A DNA stretch of 64,000 nucleotides. Origin: Astragalus membranaceus (lineage: Eukaryota > Streptophyta > Magnoliopsida > Fabales > Fabaceae). The notes under the pieces are model-generated. The model did not search any database. It was not told where the DNA came from and saw only the letters and a list, made by a program, of their open reading frames with translations. Below, one piece after another: positions 1-11,117 of this stretch; position 1 is the stretch's first letter; every line of letters starts with the position of its first letter. Location: assembly GCA_039519185.1 (NCBI GenBank), contig CM076849.1, forward strand, positions 81,763,289-81,827,288, given 5' to 3'. The position numbers and the translations under genes are program-made.

Positions 1-74
1 ATTTTTATTATTTCTACCACATAAATCCTAAATAATTAATTAAATAAATTAATCAATTATTTTGGGCTGTTACA
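1..74 (-). mobile_element. Possible start of another LTR element nested in the copia element
   Basis: Read on the minus strand, the copia integrase reading breaks off after the residues GSLCYK. It is followed at position 74 by TGTAACAGCCC and AT-rich sequence that no longer matches copia pol. Many plant LTRs begin TGTAACA or TGTAACNCCC, so this may be the 5' end of an LTR retrotransposon inserted into the copia element. The rest lies outside the window, so no second end or target duplication can be tested. It could equally be a plain deletion junction. Confidence 0.3.
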
Positions 75-1328
75 TTTGTAACATAATGAGCCAGTTATTC
101 TGAGATGCTTGACACTTGGCTTTCTTCCTAGCCAAGCTTCTTCAGGTGTCCTCCCAATCAATCTCTTTGTAGGGCATTTATTCAGAATATACACTGCTGT
201 GGCTACAAGTTCTCCCCATAGACTGTGAGGAAGCTTCTTTTCTTTCATCATGCTTCTCACCATGTCGAGGATAGTTCTGTTTTTCCTCTCAGCAGTTCCA
301 TTATGCTGAGGTGTGTAAGGTGAAGTGATTTCATGTACAATTCCTTCATTTTCACAGAATTTATCAAATTCATGTGAGTTGTACTCACCACCTCCATCAG
401 TTCTAAGGGTTTTGATTGCACATTCACTTTGCTTCTCAATCATTACCTTGAAGTTTCTGGACACTCTCAGTACTTCACTCTTCCTTTTAATCAAGTACAC
501 CCATGTCATTCTAGTGTATTCGTCAATGAAGGTGACAAAGTACATGTTCTCTCCTAATGAACTTACCTCAAATGGACCACAAACATCAGAAAATATCACC
601 TCCAACTTCTTCTCTGCTCTGCTTGGCACCTCTGACTTGAAGGAGTTTCTTGGTTGCTTCGACTTGCAGCAACACTCACATACTTCGACAGGTACCTTTA
701 CTGCAGGCAACCCATGAACCATCTTCTTTTCATGTAGTTGACTTAAGCTCTTGAAGTTTAGGTGGCCTAATCTTCTGTGCCACTTCCAGTGCTCCTCTTC
801 GACACTAGTTTTGAGGCATTTCTCTTCGACTACTTGCAACTTGATCTTGAAGGTTCTATTACTCTGCATAGACACCTTCAGGATCATCTTCATGTTTGAA
901 TCAAACAAGCTGAGACAGTTATTATCCATCTCGACAGAGAATTTCTTCTCAATCATCTGCCCAATACTCAGCAGATTGCTCTTCATCATTGGTACATAAA
1001 ATACCTCTTGAATATAGCACCACTTACCATCTTTCGACAGGAACTTTATGGTACCGATTCCTTCAACAGTGACTCTGCTGTTGTCTGCAAATCTAATTCT
1101 TTTGCTTATCTGCTTTACTTCGACAAAACATTCCTTGTGGCAGCAAATGTGGTTCGAACATCCTGTGTCGAGATACCATTCGACAGACTTCTCTTCAGTC
1201 GAATTTGTGTCTGCCTTCAACAACAGTAATTCTGGGTCAGTAGCTGTCATGAGGGATAATTCTTCATCATCATTGTTGGCTATGTTGGAGGCATCACCAG
1301 TGTTACCACTGCCCTGCCACACACACAT
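57..1328 (-). pseudogene. copia pol fragment: protease and integrase
   Basis: The 423-residue open frame starts in the gag-protease linker. It shows the aspartic protease motif DTGCSNH near residue 54, then a GAG-pre-integrase segment with the HHCC zinc site (WHRRLGHLN, later CECCCKSKQ). The integrase core follows, with catalytic D in FSDVCGPF, D in LRTDGGGEY and E in HNGTAERKNR. The last residues (about CNSPK) read into unrelated AT-rich DNA, so true homology ends near 75. The apparent start at 1328 is not a real initiation site. In an intact element this frame is continuous with gag, and here a dinucleotide slip in a TGTGTG run near 1320 puts it out of frame. The family assignment is secure; activity is excluded by the missing reverse transcriptase. 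Confidence 0.88.
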
Positions 1329-2374
1329 AGCACAGTATTTTGAGCATCACAAGTGTTTCCACATTCACTAGTGTTCGCACTGTTTTGCTCGCTACTTTCA
1401 GCAATTTCTTCATTGAGATGAATGTCTTCTTCAATGTCATCTTCGACTGCCATTAGCATTAACCCTTCTGAGTCAGAGTCAGAATCTGTGTCTCCATCAC
1501 TTGCAAATTTGGCTTCAGCATCTTTATCTCTAGGAACCTTCTTGTTCTTGCATTTGTTCCTATAATGCCCAAATTGCTGACAGTTATAACACTGCACTTT
1601 CGACAGATCTTGCTTCTTCTTGTAGAAAGATCCTTGTTCTTTCTTCTTGCTGCTTGATCCCTTTTCTTTACCCTTCTCTTTCTTGTTGTTTGCTTTCTAG
1701 TTTTTCTTAGAGGAGTATGATAACAAGGCTTTTTCAGTTTCTTTCTCTGAACTTCTCTGCCTTATTCTCAATTCATGAGCCGCTAAGGAACCTTGATGTT
1801 CATCTAACTTCAATTCATCTAGGTTCTTGGATTCTTCAATAGCAGTAACAACATAGTCGAATTCCTGGGTTAAGGATCTAAGCACCTTTTCGACTTTACT
1901 TGTTTCCGACACAGTTTTACCATTGCCTTTCATTTGATTAGTTAAAGCTACTAACCTGAGAATGAATTCTCCAATTGATTCTCCATCTTTCATCTTCAAG
2001 GCCTCGTATTGTTTTCTGAGCGACTGTAGACGTATCTTCTTCAGTCTATCTGCTCCTCCATACGAGTTCTTGAGGACATCCCACGCTGCCTTTGCTGAAT
2101 CGCAATCAATGCTCAAGTTTAGGATGTTGGAATCAACACTTTGGTGAAACAATAACAACCCTTTTCCATCTTTCTTTCTCAGCGAATGATGGTTGTTCCT
2201 CACCGCTTCAGTGGCGTTTGCTGCCAATGGTGGAACACCATCATTCACGACATCAAGAACATCTTGATACCGAAACAAGACCTCCATCTGCGCACACCAC
2301 CGTTCGTAATCCTTTCCATCAAAGATGGGGAGGTTCCCCGGAATACCTCCACCAGAGTTATCACGCGTTGCCAT
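1280..2374 (-). pseudogene. copia gag with CCHC zinc knuckle, internal stop
   Basis: The frame begins with an ATG at 2374 and reads a UBN2-type gag domain (FDGKDYERWCAQMEVLF, then AKAAWDVLKNSYGG and EFILRLVALTNQMK). A TAG at 1697-1699 interrupts it. The same frame reopens immediately with a lysine-rich linker and the zinc knuckle CYNCQQFGHYRNKC, then an acidic stretch, and it runs out of frame at about 1280-1330. Gag would package element RNA. The ORF is therefore one gag gene broken by a single stop and a downstream frameshift, not two genes. Confidence 0.85.
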
Positions 2375-2418
2375 GAGTCTTGAAGGATCTTGAAGGAGGA
2401 TCTTGAAGGATCTTTAAA

Positions 2419-2432
2419 GCTCTTGATACCAG
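2419..2432 (-). other. copia primer-binding site (initiator tRNA-Met type)
   Basis: The minus strand reads CTGGTATCAAGAGC just upstream of gag. The usual Ty1/copia site is TGGTATCAGAGC, so this copy has one extra A. Position and sequence fit the site where tRNA-Met primes minus-strand synthesis. Confidence 0.65.
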
Positions 2433-2439
2433 TTTTTTG

Positions 2440-2847
2440 GGGAAAACGGTGCAAGGGGTGAGGGAAAGGAGCGAAAGCGCTAGCTAGGGAGAAGAGAAAG
2501 GTAGGGCAAGACAATGATACAGTAAAACTGAATTATAACACTATATTATGTAAAATCGTTCTTCACAAGAATATATAACTGTACATGCTACTACGTATAT
2601 ATATATATATATATAGATAAGCCAGGCCCATGATTTCGACTAGGCCCACACTTTCGACTAGGCCCATAATAGGCTTACTTACTACACCTATCTGTATTAC
2701 TAGCGCCTACCTATATTTACAAGCAATTGAATTACAAAGCATATCTCAATAACTGTAACCCGTTACACTGTCAGTTACAAAGACCACCCATAAGACGATT
2801 ACACCAATCAGAAAAAGCACATCCATAATTTCTCCTTCTCATAACAT
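2440..2847 (-). repeat. copia 5' LTR (approximate limits)
   Basis: The stretch upstream of the primer site contains a long TA run (about 2596-2616) that could serve as a TATA region. On the minus strand it begins with TGTTATGAGAAGG at about 2847. The left limit, near 2440-2455, is uncertain because several CA dinucleotides precede the primer site. There is no second LTR in the window for comparison. Confidence 0.5.
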
Positions 2848-4067
2848 AACAAGTTGTAGAACGCAATATTATCATCAAACAATAAGTAAAATAAAGGATT
2901 AATAGAAATTCAGAATGAGAGTAAGTTGGGATGTCTTTCACTATCCAAATTCACAATAATGGTCTAATGCTACATCTGATGTTGTAGCATTGGGTGCTAT
3001 AGCATATGTTGTGTGTCTTTCAGTCACTATCATCAGGGTTTTATTACAAGTCTTATGTCTAAGCTCTAAATAAGTTCACCCCCGTATATTAAGAACCCAC
3101 AGTAATCACCCTATGGACTTTGCCCTCCTATGTCTAGATTTTAAGCAAGGATTGTTAAAGTGTCCTTTAACAACCACTCTCCATATTAACTTTTGAGATC
3201 AATTTATAAACCATGTCTGAATCTATAAATGATACTTATATTTAACTGATCAGTTCTAAAATAAGCATTGGAAATAGTTTCACGCAAAAGATAAAATACT
3301 GAACATCAAAAATCACATTAAAACCATTAAAACTTTATTACATAACTAGAACATCTCAGCCATAAGAGAGTCAGCTCATGGTGAGCAACAAACACAAGAA
3401 ATAAAGCATAAAGGTGATACCTAAAGCCATAAAACTGAAATCACAAAGAGAAGATAAATACTCCAAGCTAGTAATGACAGCTCCAGTGATGCTGTAGCGC
3501 TGCTCCCAACATATGTTGTGTAGGATTTCTTTTTTATTGTGAAAATGGAGGCTAGAAACAAAAATGCTTCAGAAAATACTATGCCTAATAATTCCTCCAC
3601 AGTCCAACCTGATAAAATAGAAGATAATAGCTGCTATATATAGTCCTAGGGTTGAGGGATGCAAGAAAACCCTAAAACTGCACTTCCTTGTCTTCTAGTG
3701 TGGCGAGAAGGACATGTGCCCATGCAAAAAAGGAATATTTGCATAAATAGTACTGGTCCCAGCAACACCACGTTCTAACATTCGCTGACGCGTAGCAGGT
3801 GCTGAAATTAGCGCAGAAATTGTATCCAACGCTTTCTCTCTCATCTGTCGCAGAAACATTGATGCTATAGCATCACATGCTACAACACAGTGAACAAACA
3901 TGTTAAAGCCCAAAATTGGGCACCAAAGTGCCAATTGATCATAAACCAGTTTCAGTCTCTCTTTTACACTAAGCAACACATTTTAACTAATTAAACACAA
4001 TATTACTTTAGAACTCACAATAATTTAGGCTAAATAAAGCATAAATAACTTTTACAAATAAGAGTTG
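2848..4067. other. Unassigned AT-rich sequence, no recognised gene
   Basis: I find no convincing coding region. Short near-palindromic motifs such as GATGCTATAGCATC and CAACATATGTTG recur around 2970-3010, 3490-3520 and 3860-3890. They suggest remnants of one repeat family, but no ends or target duplications could be defined. Confidence 0.4.
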
Positions 4068-5325
4068 TCACACACCAAGACTCCAACCGAAATTTAACTT
4101 TACTTTGCTTCCCAAATTGCAATTTTGCTGCTCTATTAAACCAGTAAGGCAGTAACTATCCTTTGTAAAATTTGTTCCAAGTCGACAAATATCTCGCCAT
4201 GTCAAGGATGCGTGTTTAAGAGATTTAAGATCTAACTGCTCATTTTGCGAATGATTTAAATCCCCATACCTATGAAACAAGGTTTTATGCCAAATGGAGT
4301 GATTTTCCTCTAAACATTTCCAACTCCATATGTTTAGAAGAGCTATATTAAATGCTCACAAAAATTTTATGCCTAATCCAGCCTTATTCTTCGGGAGGCA
4401 AACTATGTCCCCACTCACCAGGCCATCTTATGGGAGTCATCTCCACCACCCTCAAAATTTGTCTTTGTAACTTAGTAATCTCATGAAGAACTTTCTTTGG
4501 GGCTTTATAAAATGAAAAGAAATACAATAGCAATGAAGATAAAACAAAAATTTTCATAGTTACCCTCTCTCATTAGTTGCAAGATAAAAAACCAGATGCA
4601 CCTCTTAGGATTCTATCTTCAATCTTAACTTCCACCAAGTTTCTATTTGAAAAAATTGTTTTTAACCCCAATACTATCTCCAAACTCTTCGAGATGGCTT
4701 TAAAGAACGAAATATTTTCCGAGTTCCCATCACTCAGTAGATGATATCGTTCGCAAATTGAAAGAGTGAAATAGAGGAGTTTTCTTTCACCGCGAACCGA
4801 CATAGAAGATTTTCCTCCTCTACTTTAGATACTAATCTAGCCAGCCCTTCGGCTACAATGACAAATAGAAATGGGGCTAGTGAGTCACCCTGCTTTAATC
4901 CATCCTAGCTGTGAGTTCCTCCGTCAGGATCCCACTGACAATAACGAATATTGATGTTGAAGAGAAGCATGTTGCATCCATTTCCTGCATACTGCATTAA
5001 ACCCCGGTCTCATCAGCATGTAAACCAAGTACGACCAACATATAAGGTCGTATGCCTTTTCGGAGTCCACCTTCAACGCAGAGAACTTTTCTTCTTTCTT
5101 TTTGCTAAGTCTAGTATCTCATTTACAACCAGGACACTATCCAACATTTGTCTTTCGTGGATAAACCCATTCTGACATTCAGATATGACTCTATTGAGGA
5201 CCTTTTTGAATCTACCAGCCAAGGCTTTTGCCAAAATTTTATAAAAGCGGCTGATGAGAGAGATTGGCTAAAACTCATTAAGTGATTGGGGATTAGGTTA
5301 GTCATTTTCAGTCCCTACTCTCTTT
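4068..5325 (-). pseudogene. L1-type LINE reverse transcriptase fragment, decayed
   Basis: Read in pieces on the minus strand, this resembles the plant L1 reverse transcriptase. Near 5270-5130 come residues like 'PISL..FYKILAKALAGRFKKVL' and 'SECQNGF..ERQMLDSVL'. Near 5090-5030 is a KVDSEKAYD-like segment, and near 4920-4840 a GLKQGDSLAPFLFVIVAEGLA-like segment. A 'LLSDGNSENISFFKAI' segment follows near 4750-4700. The 4280-4068 piece (LTWRDICRLG) resembles the zinc-binding tail found after LINE reverse transcriptases. Stops and frameshifts occur throughout, the YADD-box region is damaged, and neither the endonuclease nor a poly-A tail is visible. Assignment to L1 is good; limits are approximate. 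Confidence 0.75.
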
Positions 5326-5928
5326 CTTCTTTAGATACTAACTTACAAAAACCTATATCAAATAAAAAGTAAATTTATCTTCCCCATCAATTTAGAAATT
5401 TGCTGAGTTTGGACTATTTTGATGCATAAAGACCTATGAAGCACCCACGCAACATTCCACTAGAGAGGCCCACATAAGGTTTTACGACCGAGTTAAAATC
5501 ATTCTCTCCCACTTTCCCAAAGTTGAATATTTTTTAGGATCAAAAGTGCAAAAAACTCATGTTTTTGAAGGATCAAAAGTGTAATTAAAAAGTACATGGC
5601 CAAATTTGCCAAATCGAGACAATTGGAGGTCCAAAATCGTCAAAAATAAAATAAAGGCACCAAAATCGTCAAAATGGAAAAATTGGAAGTAATTTCAAAT
5701 ATATTAGTTCATTTTTTACATGTACACAGTGGATGTTGCTAGCATGACACATGCAAATCGTGTGATCTTTCAAGAACACGTGTATTAAAAAAATGTATTA
5801 AGTGTGTTTTCATAAATATATTTCGGGGGAAAGTTTTGGAGTAAATATATTAAAGTAAATTTTAATAAAAAGAAAAAAATTGGACATACTCTGAACACAT
5901 TACTAAGCAATTTTTTCCCCATATTATT
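5326..5928. other. Unassigned sequence between the LINE fragment and the gypsy element
   Basis: No gene is seen. Around 5540-5690 there are reiterated phrases of the 'ggatcaaaagtg' and 'caaaatcgtcaaaa' type. These are typical of decayed MITE or MULE termini, but no paired inverted ends were found. Confidence 0.35.
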
Positions 5929-5933
5929 GTTTC

Positions 5934-6344
5934 TGAACTGAGGTGCTCGACCTGGGAGCGGGCACGAGCAGTCGAGTCCTAAGTCCAAATGTATGAATTG
6001 ACTGGGTGAAAGATATCTAGTCGTGCGCAGAGTTCTGCCCGGGTACCTGTAATGGCACTCCGACGCCCAAGTCAGTGGAGTAAGAGTTTTAAGCAGAGTA
6101 ACAATATGGGTCAAGATTGTTTCTGTTAGTGGGAGCAGTGCCTCTTTATATAGTTTCAGAGGGGAACTGCTGGCCGTTGGATCTGCGTGGTCGATCTCGA
6201 TCGTTGATCAAGCGATCCTCAGCGAGGGTAGATCTGAGCCATTGATCTTGGTGGACCGAAGGCCCAGTCATCATTTTTCCATTTCGATAATGGACTAGTC
6301 TTGGCCAGTACTGCATCGGATTGGGCCGAAGGCCAGTCCAGAGC
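5934..6344 (-). repeat. gypsy 3' LTR
   Basis: It matches 10699-11112 along its whole length, with the same TG and CA ends. A TATA-like run (CTTTATATAG in plus orientation near 6142-6151) lies in the same place in both LTRs. Confidence 0.93.
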
Positions 6345-7112
6345 AGTCTTGGCCAACTTTGATAATATTTTCGCCCTGGTGTTTTCTGATCGAAGGACGT
6401 GTTTTACCTCTGGGTATTCAAACTGTCCGAGTAGTTCTCTCACTCTTGCCAGATACCTTTGCAAGATTACGTCCTTGGCATAGAACACTTCTTTGATTTG
6501 GGATACTGCTAGGAGTGAGTCCGAGTGCAGCTCTACTCTCTTTACGTTGAACTCGCGGGCAAGCAAGAGTCCAGCAATGCATGCTTCGTACTCTGCCTGG
6601 TTGTTGGACGTTGTAAATGAGAAAGTCAAAGCTACTTCAATAGTTGTTCCCTCGGTATTCTCTAGAATCAAGCCCGCCCCACTGCCTCTGCTGTTTGACG
6701 AGACGTCATCATGTAAGGTCCAAACTGGCATTATCGTTGCTCGGATCGGGGTCATCTCGGCAAGAAAGTCGGCCAATGCTTGAACTTTAGTGGCCGACCT
6801 GGGTTCATATTTGAGGCCAAACTCTGACAGCTCAATCGCCCACTTTATCATTCTTCCTGCTAGGTCCGGCCTGTGGAGGATTTTTCGTATGGGTTGGTTC
6901 GTCCTCAAGACGATCTGATGGGCCACAAAATATGCCCTTAATCTTCGAGCGGCCACAACCAATGCTAGAGCCAACTTTTCAATCTTCAAGTACCTGAGCT
7001 CAGGACCTTGAAGGGCTTTGCTGATAAAATAAATAGGATTTTGCTTGGAGTTGCCCTCCCGTACCAACACTGCGACTAGTGCCTCGTCGGTGATTGCTAG
7101 GTAGAGGTACAA
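6219..7112 (-). pseudogene. gypsy RNase H region (two RNase H domains), reading into the LTR
   Basis: The open frame begins inside the retroviral-type RNase H (LYLAITDEALVAVLVREG, then ISKALQGPELRYLKIEKLALALV). About 130 residues later a second, RVT_3/archaeal-type RNase H begins (WTLHDDVSSNSRGSGAGL, then TTSNNQAEYEACIAGLLLA and ELHSDSLLAVSQI), with its acidic residues visible. The pair of RNase H domains is characteristic of the Tat lineage. After KLAKT the frame crosses position 6344 into LTR sequence, so the last 40 or so residues are LTR-encoded and have no pol homology. Integrase, expected next, is absent. The frame is continuous with 7272-7634 except for one TGA. Confidence 0.85.
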
Positions 7113-7271
7113 AGTTTCTCCCGGCTCTGGTGTTGTCAGTACAGGAGGTTGCAGTAGAGCGGTCTTCAGCTGATTCAGCGCCTGATCGCACTCGGGAGAC
7201 CATTCAAACTCTGTCTCCTTCTTTAATAATTTGAAAAGTGGGAGCGACTTGTTTGCTGCTTGGGCAATAAA

Positions 7272-8316
7272 TCATGAAAGTGCGACCACCATCCCGTTCA
7301 ATTTCTGTATTTGTTTTTTGGTGGTGGGCGGCCTCGTTTCTGTCACAGCTCGACATTTATCCGGGTTGGCATCAATTCCTCTTTCCGTCAGGTAGAAGCC
7401 TAAAAATTTGCCCGCCCTTACTCCAAACGTGCATTTCTCAGGGTTTAGCCTGAGCGAGTTCTTACGGGCTTCCGCAAATACTTCTTCTAACTCGGCCACA
7501 TGGTCAGCATCCACTTTACTCTTGACAATCATGTCATCCAGGTAGACTTCCACTACTCTGCCTATCTGCGCTTGGAAAACTTTATTCATCATTCTTTGAT
7601 AGGTCGCTCCTGCATTTTTCAGCCCAAAGGGCATAACTTGATACCTGATAGCAATAGTTTCCTTTTCCCGTCATGAACGGTGTATTCTCTTGGTCAGGTG
7701 GGTACATGGCGATCTGGTTATATTCCGAGTATGCATTTAAGAATGATAGTAATCGGAACCCGCTGGCATTGTCTACCAATCGATCAACACTGGGGACTGG
7801 GAAAGCATCTTTAGGACATGCACGATTGAGGTCGGTGTAATCTACGCACATGCGCCATTTCCCATTGGCTTTCTTGAATAAAACCACGTTAGATAACCAT
7901 GTAGTATACTTGATCTTTCTGATGAAGCCGGCCTCGATCAAGTCTTCGACTGCCTTTACTGCAGCTTGTGCCTTTTCCTCTTTCTGAACGCGCCTTCGTT
8001 GAGAAACCCACCTGGCTCAAGGGTCAACAGCCAAGTTGTGGCAGGCTACCTCAGACGGGACCCCCGGCATATCGACCGCACTCCAGGCGAACAAGTTTGA
8101 ATGGTTTCTCAGACATTGGATGAGTTGTTCTCGTACCTCTTCTGGGAGATCGTTCCTGATCTTTATTGTTTTCTTGGGATCATTCCCCAGCTGGATTTGA
8201 GTGAACTCTCGATCAGACTCTAGCCTCTTAATTCTCTTCTTCATCTCTCTGGTCAGGAGATCTTCTTCTTCCTTTACCTCGCTATCAGGATCGTAGCGAG
8301 CATCCAGGTCGGTCAT
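7272..8316 (-). pseudogene. gypsy reverse transcriptase, broken by stops and a frameshift
   Basis: The N-terminal part (8316-8017) reads the linker typical of Tat elements, ending LFAWSAVDMPGVPSE and NLAVDP. It is followed by an in-frame TGA at 8017-8019. The catalytic domain continues with KKANGKWRMCVDYTDLNRACPKD (about 7870-7800). A frameshift near 7640 coincides with a tandem TATCAGG/TATCAAG repeat, which looks like a 7-nt duplication. The domain resumes with MPFGLKNAGATYQRMM and the active-site box VEVYLDDMIVKSK (about 7555-7520). A further TGA at 7272-7274 precedes RNase H. All diagnostic motifs are present, but the gene cannot be translated as one protein. Confidence 0.88.
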
Positions 8317-8423
8317 GTTAAATTCGTTCCCTCATTTCCTTGGGTTATCCGCTCTTTTCGCTTCTTGTTCCACCCGTTCCTTCAAACTCATATAGAATGT
8401 CCTTTTTGTTGAGAGGAGGTCGG

Positions 8424-9314
8424 CTAGGAGGGTGACCACTTCTCCTCATCAGAGTAGAATTTCATCTTAAGATGGACGATAGAGGGGACTGCTTCAAGTC
8501 GTCCTAAGGTTGGTCGACCGATTATACAGTGATATACTGATCTAATTGGGAGTACTAGGAAGTCGATTTTTATTGTCCTAAAAAACGGTTTTTCTGGACT
8601 GTCGTCCCCAAAGGTGACCAACAACTCGATGCGTCCGAGGGGTGTTGTGGACGACCCATTGAAGCCGGTTAAATCTGATCCCCGGTAAGGTCTTAAATCA
8701 TATCTAGAAATTCTCAACACGTCCAGGAGATCTTCTAAAATGATGTCAGCTGAGCTACCTTGGTCGACCAAGATCCTCCTTACCTCCACATTGGCCATCA
8801 CAACAACTATCAGTAGTGGAACTTGTTTGTTCGACTTTCCATCGAGAAAATCCTTGTTCGCAAAAGATATGGGCGGTCTCTTTGAGAGAACCCTGGGAAT
8901 GGATGTATAAGCGACGCTCATAATTTCTTTCCATCTTGTTTTCATGGACTTGTTAGTTTCCCTTTCATTACTAGGGCATCCCCCGGTAATCACCATGGCG
9001 ACTTGGCGCCCTTTAGATTTTTTGGTGTCTAGTCTTTCCACATCCTCATCGTACTCCTTTTCTCTTGTTTTGGACCTTTCGTTGAACACTGCCTTCTCCT
9101 TTCGAGGAGAGTAAGTTACTGGCTTATCATCTCGTTCATCTGTCTGTCCCTTCTTAACGTATTGAGTAAGCTTACCCTTTCTGATCAGGTCTTCTATATC
9201 ATCCTTCAGGGCCATACAGTTGTTGGTGTCGTGCCCGTTACTGCGGTGATAGCGGCAGTATTTTCGGGACGGGCACTGTCCTTCTTTAAGAACCATTGGT
9301 TCAGGTCTCTTCAT
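8424..9314 (-). pseudogene. gypsy gag C-terminus and aspartic protease
   Basis: The frame starts in the gag tail with a CCHC-like site (CRYHRSNGHDTNNC) followed by the conserved MALKDDIEDLIRKGKL. The retropepsin domain lies at about residues 175-290, with the active-site loop ILVDQGSSADI. Most relatives have T or G where this copy has Q, so the catalytic Asp is present but the next position is unusual. The domain ends with IIGRPTLGRLEAVPS and LKMKFYSDE. Translation breaks before the reverse transcriptase. This protein would cleave the gag-pol polyprotein in an active relative. Confidence 0.82.
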
Positions 9315-10604
9315 ATTTTTGAATTCTGTATTTGCGCGTAGGACGTGTTCAACTTAGTGCGGTCTGAGAACTTTCTGGATTTGAAGTCCCTTGAGGGACC
9401 TCCCAAATCTATTCTCGACCTCTGGTCGTGCTCCCCTTGGATTTCTTTGGTCGTTCCCCCCGCGACGGCTTGCGTTGCTATCCCCCTCTCTTCATAGTTC
9501 ATGAATCTCTTAGATCTACGGAGGAAAGTTTCCAAATCGGGCGGTTGGTTCACACCCACTTCAATTTCAAACAGTGTGCTGGTTCGAAGTCCATCTCGGA
9601 GGAACCACAGTCTCATGTCGTCTTCCAGTCCTCTTACATTGGCAGCCTCCTTGTTAAATCGTTCTACCTAGTCGTGGAATGTTTCCCCAGGTTCCTGTCT
9701 AATCGCTTTTAGGATTGTGTGTGATTTGGGTTTCACCTTGAAGATGTAAAACGGGCGGAAAAAACCCTAGTGAGCTGTTCCCAGGATGAGATGGTGTTCG
9801 GCCTTAGTTCCGTGAACCATTCTCAGGCCGGCCCCTCTAAGGTTAGGGGAATATCTTGCACTTAACTGGCCCGTGCGCTCCCCAATATTGCATCATCAAA
9901 TCAAAGTATCTCAGGTGGGCATCGGGGTGTTTCACGCCGTTGTACATTCTTAAGTCCGACAGGGGTTTTTCCAGGGCGCGAGGGATGGGATACTCGTCAA
10001 CATCTCGGGTAAAGGGTCCCATCCTCATACCACCCCTTACTCTGCGAGGTGGTTGGTCCTCGAAGTGTCGGCCTCGATGACCACGTCTCTCTAGAGAGCC
10101 TTGGTTGCGATTTCGTCATTTTGGCGTCCGAGTCTCGTAATAAGGACGGGCATACTGATCACATGATCTGCTTCTCGATCGGGTGGGCGACCCAGACGAG
10201 TCGTATGAAGATTCTTGGTAAGAGGACTCTTCTAGCCAATAAGTAGGATCGGTTGAGGAGGGTGGTGTTCTATGTGGCGTCAGGGCCCCTCCTTGATTCC
10301 GTCGTTGAGGTGGGGACCGGTGGACGAGATGCCTTCTAGGAGGTGACCTATGTCGCCTAGATGGATTCCTTCTTTCGACCGAAGATTGACTGTCTTGGTG
10401 GTATTGTTCGGGCACAATGTACGCCCGCCCTGAAGTCACTTGAGTTAACATTTCTAGAATCTGCTGTACAGCGTTGGCTGGTAGTACGATATTTGCCTGA
10501 GTGGCATGTCTAGAGGGTGAGCCTTGAACAGTGTTCTCAACTGTAACTGGGGCACCCTCCGGGGTTGGTTGTGGTTGGTCAGGGATACCAACCACACTCT
10601 GCAA
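9311..10604 (-). pseudogene. gypsy gag N-terminal and central part, broken
   Basis: The frame opens at 10604 with a proline- and arginine-rich N-terminus containing several RRxxSPP motifs. It meets an in-frame TGA at 10116-10118 and resumes in the same frame to 9843, including MRMGPFTRDVDEYPIPRALE and MYNGVKHPDAHLRYFDLMMQYWG, the usual Tat gag core. Near 9850 one base appears to be missing in a run of C, so the following conserved segment is read in another frame. The last piece (9616-9311) ends at the junction with the gag tail. Structural protein of the element; non-functional here. Confidence 0.8.
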
Positions 10605-10684
10605 GAGTGGGTTCCTCCGGCGGGGCGGTCTACCTCACGGAGCCATAGGAACGAGGTCGGGATAACGGCTGGAGTGGGTCTCCC

Positions 10685-10698
10685 ACTGTGGTCGCCAA
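10685..10698 (-). other. gypsy primer-binding site candidate
   Basis: Directly inside the 5' LTR the minus strand reads TTGGCGACCACAGTGGGAG. The start TGGCG is common to primer sites of Tat-type elements. I cannot assign the tRNA by eye. Confidence 0.5.
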
Positions 10699-11112
10699 TG
10701 AACTGAGGTGCTCGACCTGGGAGCGGACACGAGCAGTCGAGTCCTAAGTCCAAATGTGTAAATTGAATGGGTGAACGATGTCTGGTCGTACGCAGAGTCC
10801 TGCCCGGGTACCTGCAATGACACTCCGACTCCCAAGTCAGTGGAGTAAGAGTTTTAAGCAGAGTAACAATATGGGTCAAGATTGTGTCTGTTAGTGGGAG
10901 CAGTGCCTCTTTATATAGTATCATAGGGGTAGTGCTGGTCGTTGGATCTGCGTGGTCGATCTCGACCGTTGATCAAGCGATCCTCAGCGAGGGTAGATCT
11001 GAGCCATTGATCTTGGTGGACCGAAGGCCCAGTCATCATTTCTCCTTTTTGGATAATGGGCCGGTCTTGGCCAATACTGCATCGGATTGGGCCGAAGGGC
11101 CAGTCCAGAACA
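10699..11112 (-). repeat. gypsy 5' LTR
   Basis: It begins on the plus strand with TGAACTGAGGTG and ends AGAACA, and is followed by the target duplication GTTTC. Similarity to the 3' LTR is continuous, with scattered substitutions and a one-base indel near the end. Confidence 0.93.
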
Positions 11113-11117
11113 GTTTC

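Larger units (their letters stand above)
75..2847 (-). mobile_element. Ty1/copia LTR retrotransposon, 5' part (truncated)
   Basis: On the minus strand the order is LTR, primer site, gag with zinc knuckle, protease, integrase. This is the order of Ty1/copia elements, in which integrase precedes reverse transcriptase. The element stops inside the C-terminal part of integrase at about 75, so reverse transcriptase, RNase H and the 3' LTR are missing from the window. Gag carries an in-frame stop, and a frameshift separates gag from pol, so the copy is inactive. Confidence 0.85.
5934..11112 (-). mobile_element. Ty3/gypsy element of the Tat lineage, complete ends, integrase missing
   Basis: Two LTRs of about 411 and 414 bp (5934-6344 and 10699-11112) bound a minus-strand gag, protease, reverse transcriptase and double RNase H region. 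The outer ends are TG...CA and are flanked by a perfect 5-bp target duplication, GTTTC (5929-5933 and 11113-11117). By eye the LTRs differ at roughly 25-30 positions, so the insertion is not recent. The internal region has no integrase and no clear polypurine tract. The RNase H frame runs straight into the 3' LTR. With several stops and frameshifts in gag and pol, this is a decayed, deleted copy. Confidence 0.93.

Noticed and set aside
5785..6114. Minus-strand 109-residue frame across the gypsy LTR edge
   Set aside because: It crosses the LTR boundary and target duplication into unrelated DNA; the same frame appears in the other LTR, so it is LTR sequence, not a gene.
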